DNA of 9,820 nt from the NCBI GenBank assembly GCA_013331015.1, contig DUHF01000122.1, forward strand, positions 1-9,820, written 5' to 3'. Below are positions 5,418 through 9,820 of this stretch, piece after piece. This stretch comes from Methanoregula sp. GTDB taxonomy: Archaea; Halobacteriota; Methanomicrobia; Methanomicrobiales; Methanospirillaceae. Position 1 is the first letter of the stretch; each line of letters begins with the position of its first letter. A model generated the notes under the pieces. It was not told where the DNA came from. It was given only the letters and a program-made list of their open reading frames with translations, and searched no databases. Both the position numbers and the translations under genes were made by a program.

Positions 5418-7574
5418 TTATTTCCTGTACTGCGCTGCGTTCTTCAGCGCCGGGTCATATCCCAGGCGGACATAATCCTTGAGCATCCTCCGGGCCGAGA
5501 ACTGGTGGGCAGTGGTGCGGATCGCTTCTTTCATCTTCTTCACCCACATGTGCGGGATACCATCACCCTCAACGGTATAATAGAGGGGAATAACCTCGCG
5601 CTCAAGCAGTTCATAGAGCTGCCCGGCATCGCGCTTATCCCGGTCCGGGCCATGGTTGTTGTTCCCAAACGACCACCCGTTCATGCCATTGTAGGCCTCG
5701 ATCCACCAGCCGTCCGGGATGCTCATGTGCGGGACCCCGTTTAGCGATGCTTTCATCCCGCTCGTCCCGCAGGCTTCCATGGGGGGGACCGGGTTATTCA
5801 GCCAGACATCCACGCCATGGACAAGGTACTGGGCCATCTGTTCCCCATAGTCCTCAACAAACGCGATCCTGCCGCCAAGATCCTGCTGGTGGGCATACTG
5901 GTAGATCCGCTGGACAAGACGTTTCCCGTCATCATCCGCAGGATGGGCTTTTCCGGCAAAGACTATCTGTACCGGCTGCCAGCGGTTGTTGACCATCTTT
6001 TTGAGCCGTTCAAGATCGGTAAAGATCAGGTCAGCCCGCTTGTAGGTGGAGAAACGCCGGGCAAACCCGATGGTGAGAGCATTTGGGTCAAGCAGGGCTC
6101 CGCCGGTAATCACATTGACCGGGTCGGTTCCTTCCCCCACCCATTTCCTCCGCTTGAACTCCCGGATGCGGTTGACCAGTTTCCTCTTGAGCTGGGTATG
6201 GACCAGCCATAATTCCTCATCCGGGATCTCGGAGATCATCTCCCAGATGAGCGGGCTGTCATGCTGGTCAAGCCACCGCGGGCAGGACGGTGAAAAATAC
6301 CGGTTGAGCAGGGTCTCCATCCTGGGGTCGAGCCATGTCGGTACGTGCACCCCGTTGGTGATATGGGTGATGGGAACCTTATCCTCCGGCAGATCCGGCC
6401 AGAGCGGTTTCCACAGGGCCCGGGCAACCTCCCCGTGTTTTTTGCTCACCCCGTTTCTGAACGTACTCATCTTTAAGGCAAACGCCGTCATGTTGAAGAG
6501 CCCGGGAGGATCGGTGGGGGAATCGCCCATCTTAAGAAATGTGGTGCGATCGATGCCGAGAAGGGGGTAATACCCGCTGAAGTACTTGTCCATGTGCGCA
6601 TGGGAGAACTTGTCATGACCGGCAGGCACCGGGGTGTGCGTGGTAAAGAGCGTGGTGTCCCGGACCCGGCGGGAGGCTTCTTCAAAGCTGATCTTTTCGG
6701 AAACCTGTTCGCGGATCCGCTCAAGGAGCGCAAACGCGGGGTGGCCTTCGTTGAGGTGGATGATGGAAGGCCGGATGCCAAGGACATCGAGCACGTAACT
6801 CCCGCCAATCCCAAGCACAATCTCCTGCCGGAGACGGAGCTCGTTGTCCCCGGTATAGAGCCGGTACGAGATGAGGCGGTTCTGCGGATCATTGTTCTGG
6901 ATATCCGTATCCAGCAGGATTAAGGGGATGTTACCCACGTCCACCCGCCAGACGGCAACATAAATCGGGGGGTCGATGAACGGGATCTTTGCCACGAGCT
7001 GGTTGTCGTGGTTGTACATCACCCGTTTGATTGGCGCCGCGTCCCGGTTTAAGAGCTCCCGGATATTCTCCTGCCAGCCGTCAGGGCCGATATGCTGGTG
7101 AAGGTATCCTTCGGAATACATGAAACCCACGGCAACGAGCGGGAGACCGAGATCGCTTGACTCCTTGAGGTGGTCCCCGGCAAGGAAACCAAGGCCGCCG
7201 GCATAGAACGGAAGGGAGTGCTGGAGCCCGTACTCGGCAGAGAAGTAGGCGATCGTGAGATCGCGGTCATGCGTGTACCGGGTGGCAAACCAGCTGTTCC
7301 TGGCATCCAGCTCGTGCCGGAACCGGCTCATCACGATATCATAATGCCTGAGGTACTGGGGGTTGTGGGCAGCAGCAAGCAGGGTCTCCTCGGGAAGTTC
7401 ATGCAGCATCCGAACCGGGTTATGGACACTCTCGCTCCATGCTGTAGGATTGAGCTGCTTGAAGACCAGTTTTACCGCTGGATTCCAGCTCCACCAGAGG
7501 TTATAAGCGAGATCAACGAGCCCGTTGATCCGTTCCGGGACATGCGAGAACCCTTTCCTGCCCAAATCGGCCAT
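5418..7574 (-). CDS. glgP: Alpha-glucan (glycogen/starch) phosphorylase, GT35
   Basis: The 718-residue enzyme is expected to release glucose-1-phosphate from the non-reducing ends of alpha-1,4-glucan using phosphate and pyridoxal phosphate, in the cytoplasm. It is of the shorter archaeal/bacterial type (TIGR02094-like). The N-terminus RINGLVDLAYNLWWSWNP (15-32) is the DUF3417 region of that group. Further motifs are FSAEYGL (111-117), YAGGLGFLAGDH (124-135), NEGHPAF (275-281), TTHTPVPAGHDKF (311-323), NGVHVPTW (407-414), FARRFSTYKRADL (504-516) and the cofactor site ACGTSGMKAS (601-610) with Lys608 as the expected PLP lysine. All are intact. The ATG at 7574 is preceded by an AGGGGGA ribosome-binding site (7578-7584 on the given strand) and a TATA box. 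It is divergent from an ADP-dependent sugar kinase, with a GH57 amylase gene beyond, fitting glycogen breakdown. Confidence 0.95.
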   Translation of the reverse strand: MADLGRKGFSHVPERINGLVDLAYNLWWSWNPAVKLVFKQLNPTAWSESVHNPVRMLHELPEETLLAAAHNPQYLRHYDIVMSRFRHELDARNSWFATRYTHDRDLTIAYFSAEYGLQHSLPFYAGGLGFLAGDHLKESSDLGLPLVAVGFMYSEGYLHQHIGPDGWQENIRELLNRDAAPIKRVMYNHDNQLVAKIPFIDPPIYVAVWRVDVGNIPLILLDTDIQNNDPQNRLISYRLYTGDNELRLRQEIVLGIGGSYVLDVLGIRPSIIHLNEGHPAFALLERIREQVSEKISFEEASRRVRDTTLFTTHTPVPAGHDKFSHAHMDKYFSGYYPLLGIDRTTFLKMGDSPTDPPGLFNMTAFALKMSTFRNGVSKKHGEVARALWKPLWPDLPEDKVPITHITNGVHVPTWLDPRMETLLNRYFSPSCPRWLDQHDSPLIWEMISEIPDEELWLVHTQLKRKLVNRIREFKRRKWVGEGTDPVNVITGGALLDPNALTIGFARRFSTYKRADLIFTDLERLKKMVNNRWQPVQIVFAGKAHPADDDGKRLVQRIYQYAHQQDLGGRIAFVEDYGEQMAQYLVHGVDVWLNNPVPPMEACGTSGMKASLNGVPHMSIPDGWWIEAYNGMNGWSFGNNNHGPDRDKRDAGQLYELLEREVIPLYYTVEGDGIPHMWVKKMKEAIRTTAHQFSARRMLKDYVRLGYDPALKNAAQYRK

Positions 7575-7611
7575 AATTCCCCCTTAGTAATTGTGTAGTC
7601 GCACAACCTCC

Positions 7612-7623
7612 CATAAATACTAT
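7612..7623 (-). promoter_or_regulatory. TATA-box promoter of glgP
   Basis: On the complementary strand this reads ATAGTATTTATG. Transcription would start near 7586-7590, leaving a short leader of about 15 bases that includes the purine-rich ribosome-binding site. Confidence 0.45.
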
Positions 7624-7627
7624 TGCA

Positions 7628-7647
7628 TGGCACCGGATCTGTTGCCA
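7628..7647. promoter_or_regulatory. Inverted repeat between divergent promoters (candidate operator)
   Basis: TGGCA (7628-7632) and TGCCA (7643-7647) form a perfect dyad with a 10-base spacer, sitting exactly between the two divergent TATA boxes. It differs from the known Thermococcales glycolytic motif (TATCAC-N5-GTGATA). A joint regulator site for glgP and the kinase gene is inferred from position. Confidence 0.35.
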
Positions 7648-7654
7648 CCAGATT

Positions 7655-7665
7655 TTTTTTTAAAT
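7655..7665 (+). promoter_or_regulatory. TATA-box promoter of the ADP-dependent kinase gene
   Basis: A T-run leading into TTTTAAAT (7657-7664) is followed 38 bases later by the start codon. The expected transcription start is near 7683-7690, so the leader would be short and would carry GAAGGA (7687-7692) as ribosome-binding site. Confidence 0.5.
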
Positions 7666-7702
7666 CGGAGAATTTTTAACTCAGCTGAAGGATGATCCCG
7701 AA

Positions 7703-8968
7703 ATGATTAATCTGCGGGATGCAGAAGGAAGGATCAGGTACTGCAGGATGGATGAAGCACACTGGGCCGAAGAGTACAGGAGGGTGAGCATCCCCACCCT
7801 CAATCCCACCCTGGTCGGGTTCAATGTCAATCTCGACCGTATCATTCCGGTCGATCCAGAACTTCTGGGTTTGCCGGGTTTTGGGAGTGACGATCTGTCA
7901 GAACTCCGGTCCCGCCTCATCCATTCCATGGAGCACTGCACAGCAGAGGAGTGGTATGTCAGCGACCCGGGCCGGTATGACCGGTTTTCAGAATTTTTTT
8001 CCGGGACCGGATCCCTTGCCATGGGGGGTCAGGCGGGTATCGCCGCCATCCACCTCAAAAATCTGGGTGTGCCGGAGGTAACCTGCCTTGCACCGGCAAT
8101 CGGAAAGGAAGCAGAAAAGATTCTGGCACAGCATGGCGTCCGGGTGCCCGGCAGGAAATCCGGTGCCAGAGCAGAACCGGACACTATCCACCTCGTCTTT
8201 GAATACCGGCCCGGCATGGTTCCCCTTGCTGTCGGGGCACAGCCGCGGAACAACCGGTTTATCGCATCTCCAAAAAAAAGTGAGAAGAATACGCTCATGG
8301 ACGAGGAGGTGCTCCGGTTGCTCCTGCCGGAACTCTCCTCATGCACCCGTGCGTTCCTCTCCGGGTACCAGTATCTCCGCGATGATGCTGAATTTGTCCA
8401 GGCCGCCGGCCAGATCCGGGCACTCAAAAGCAAAAACCGCAGGATGCGGGTCCATATCGAATGTGTTTCTGTCACTGATGCCCCGGTACTTCGCGGGCTC
8501 ATGCACCATATCCTGCCGGCTGCTGACAGTGCCGGCATGAACGAACACGAACTCTCGCAGATGCCGGGTATTGGCAGCAGTTCCACCCCCGCCGGGATGG
8601 TGCAGTGCATGCTCAACCTTGCAAAAAAGACCGGACTATGCCGCATCCACCTCCACACCTTCGGGTATTACCTGCTCGTGATACGAAAGGATCGCGCTGT
8701 ACCGGATATATCGCAGGCAGCCCTGCTCTTTGCATCACGGGTTGTGGCAGAAGCCGCCGAAGGAACGGGCATTGGCATATCTGCGCAGGGAATTGCAGCA
8801 GTCCGGGAAATTGCCGGATCATTTGCACCGGGCCCGGCTCCGGGCATTTTTGTTGCCGGAGATTACCTGGTACTTGCCGTGCCGACCCTGATCGCACAGG
8901 GCATACACCGGACCGTGGGGCTTGGCGATATCCTCTCCTCCACAGCCTTTGTGGCGGAACATTGCTGA
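7703..8968 (+). CDS. ADP-dependent glucokinase/phosphofructokinase family protein
   Basis: The 421-residue product matches the ADP_PFK_GK family (PF04587), ribokinase-fold enzymes of modified archaeal glycolysis that use ADP instead of ATP to phosphorylate glucose or fructose-6-phosphate. Motifs in order: LVGFNVNLDRII (37-48) with the sugar-binding Asp45; GGQAGIAA (108-115); RNNRFIASP (182-190); FLSGYQYL (218-225); HIECVSVTD (251-259); the NxxE-type metal site NEHE (280-283); RIHLHTFGYY (314-323); and the catalytic loop TVGLGDILSS (404-413) with expected catalytic base Asp409. Length is slightly below the usual about 450-470. The ATG at 7703 has GAAGGA about 10 bases upstream; a later in-frame ATG (7748) would remove 15 residues before any motif. 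Divergent from glgP, it fits use of glycogen-derived sugar. Whether it is a kinase for glucose, fructose-6-phosphate or both cannot be read here; pfkC would be the symbol if the latter. Confidence 0.9.
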   Translation: MINLRDAEGRIRYCRMDEAHWAEEYRRVSIPTLNPTLVGFNVNLDRIIPVDPELLGLPGFGSDDLSELRSRLIHSMEHCTAEEWYVSDPGRYDRFSEFFSGTGSLAMGGQAGIAAIHLKNLGVPEVTCLAPAIGKEAEKILAQHGVRVPGRKSGARAEPDTIHLVFEYRPGMVPLAVGAQPRNNRFIASPKKSEKNTLMDEEVLRLLLPELSSCTRAFLSGYQYLRDDAEFVQAAGQIRALKSKNRRMRVHIECVSVTDAPVLRGLMHHILPAADSAGMNEHELSQMPGIGSSSTPAGMVQCMLNLAKKTGLCRIHLHTFGYYLLVIRKDRAVPDISQAALLFASRVVAEAAEGTGIGISAQGIAAVREIAGSFAPGPAPGIFVAGDYLVLAVPTLIAQGIHRTVGLGDILSSTAFVAEHC

Positions 8969-9049
8969 TCCATTAAAAAAGCGCATAAAACCGGAAACGG
9001 AGCCCGACGCAGCGGACGGCGATGATTCCGGACAGCCAGCGCGATAATC

Positions 9050-9092
9050 GCCCCGCGGGGCAGAAACCTATATATATTTTTCATTATTTTTT
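9050..9092 (+). terminator. GC palindrome and T-rich tract after the kinase gene
   Basis: GCCCCGCGGGGC (9050-9061) is a perfect 12-base palindrome, followed by ATATATATTTTTC and a seven-T run (9086-9092). It could end the kinase transcript, about 80-120 bases after its stop. The same A/T stretch could instead act as a TATA box for the next gene. Confidence 0.35.
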
Positions 9093-9109
9093 TATTATTC
9101 CAGACAATA

Positions 9110-9119
9110 CATTTAAAAA
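9110..9119 (+). promoter_or_regulatory. Possible TATA box of the GH57 gene
   Basis: CATTTAAAAA is TATA-like and would give a start near 9138-9145 and a leader of about 100 bases. Competing candidates are TATATATATT at about 9069-9078 and ACATAAATT at about 9186-9194, so the assignment is uncertain. Confidence 0.3.
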
Positions 9120-9245
9120 CCGGGTCTGCATTATGTAACAATGCTAGGCATGACCAGATCTGCAAAAATGCTGGACAAACCCATGACATAAATTACGAAA
9201 ACGGCAGGATGCGGAGGCCGGATTGCCAGGCGGGAAGTGCGACAT

Positions 9246-9820
9246 ATGTGCAAAATTTGTCTGGGATTCGAGGTGCACCAGCCGTACCGGCTCAACCGTC
9301 ATTTTGCTCCCGAGAAAAAATTAAAGAAAAAAGATCTTTTTGACCAGTATTTCGACACGCTGAACAGGGAGGTTCTCCTCCGGGTTGCCGACAAGTGCTA
9401 CAACCCGGCAACCCGGATCATCTTAGAGAAACTTGACGAGGGATTCTCCTGCTCGTTCTCGATCTCCGGTATCTTGATCGAGCAGATGGAGAAGTGGAGT
9501 CCTGACACGCTTGCCCTCTTTAGCCAGGTGGCACAGCACCGGAACTGCGAGATCATCGGGCAGACGTATTACCACAGCATTGCCAGTTGTTTTGCTGACA
9601 AGTCTGAGTTCTGCGAGCAGGTACGGCTCCACTCAGACCTGATGTACGACCGGTTCCGCGTGCGCCCGACCATCTTTGAGAACACCGAGTTCACCTTCAA
9701 CAGCCAGATTGCAGAGACCATCAAAGAGATGGATTTTGCCGGGATCTATACCGAAGGAGTTGACCGCATCCTTGGCGGCAGGAGCCCAAACCACATCTAT
9801 GCATGCAGGGGCATTCCCGT
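9246..9820 (+). CDS. Glycoside hydrolase family 57 alpha-amylase-type protein (3' end beyond window)
   Basis: Translating from ATG 9246 gives 191 codons with no stop up to the edge, beginning MCKICLGFEVHQPYRL. GH57 enzymes act on alpha-glucans (alpha-amylase, 4-alpha-glucanotransferase, branching enzyme). The first conserved region is seen as FEVHQPYRL (residues 8-16) with the HQP motif, the second as EIIGQTYYHS (103-112), and FENTEFTFN (146-154) resembles the third region of the MJ1611-type alpha-amylase subgroup, where the Glu would be the catalytic nucleophile. The acid/base region is beyond the edge, so activity cannot be judged. The start follows GGGAAG (9232-9237) by 8 bases; an in-frame GTG at 9237 would add three residues. 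Same strand as the kinase, 277 bases after it, with the phosphorylase nearby: a glycogen-use cluster. The protein could be cytoplasmic, as no signal peptide is seen. Confidence 0.88.
   Translation, partial: MCKICLGFEVHQPYRLNRHFAPEKKLKKKDLFDQYFDTLNREVLLRVADKCYNPATRIILEKLDEGFSCSFSISGILIEQMEKWSPDTLALFSQVAQHRNCEIIGQTYYHSIASCFADKSEFCEQVRLHSDLMYDRFRVRPTIFENTEFTFNSQIAETIKEMDFAGIYTEGVDRILGGRSPNHIYACRGIP

Noticed and set aside
5505..7598. Several long open frames on the + strand opposite glgP (for example 6046-6570 and 7170-7598)
   Set aside because: They are antisense shadows of the complete phosphorylase gene with no recognisable domains.

Overview
The window looks like a piece of an archaeal chromosome, most probably from a methanogen of the Methanomicrobiales (Methanoregula-like). 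This taxonomic call is inference. It rests on TATA boxes about 25-30 bases before probable transcription starts, a tRNA gene without an encoded CCA end, and an archaeal gene set: ADP-dependent sugar kinase, GH57 amylase, 718-residue alpha-glucan phosphorylase, DUF89 protein with a CxxC start, and roadblock/LC7 and MinD proteins. Genes are GC-rich, and the non-coding stretches hold A/T runs and strong GC hairpins. No mobile element, CRISPR array or rRNA was seen.

Left part (1-1945): a roadblock/LC7 gene runs leftward off the window edge. Across a 608-base gap lies a rightward two-gene unit, a MinD/ParA-type ATPase and a 65-residue protein with one membrane segment and a charged, coiled-coil-like tail. 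The two are 19 bases apart and followed by a hairpin/T-run terminator. Both sides of the gap concern spatial-organisation or signalling families, but a functional link is only inferred.

Middle part (2033-5417): a tRNA-Pro(GGG) gene is followed after 39 bases by a DUF89 metal-dependent phosphatase-like gene. Next comes a tightly coupled pair, a short NfeD-family membrane protein and a stomatin/prohibitin (SPFH) protein, separated by one base. The following 675-base gap between convergent genes has no credible gene but carries an unusual cluster of GC-rich hairpins.

Right part (5418-9820): this is a glycogen/starch-use block. An alpha-glucan phosphorylase (leftward) and an ADP-dependent glucokinase/phosphofructokinase-family gene (rightward) are divergent from a 128-base region holding both promoters and an inverted repeat between them. 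Downstream, a GH57 alpha-amylase-type gene begins and runs off the right edge. Together they could degrade internal alpha-glucan to glucose-1-phosphate and shorter glucans and feed an ADP-dependent glycolysis.
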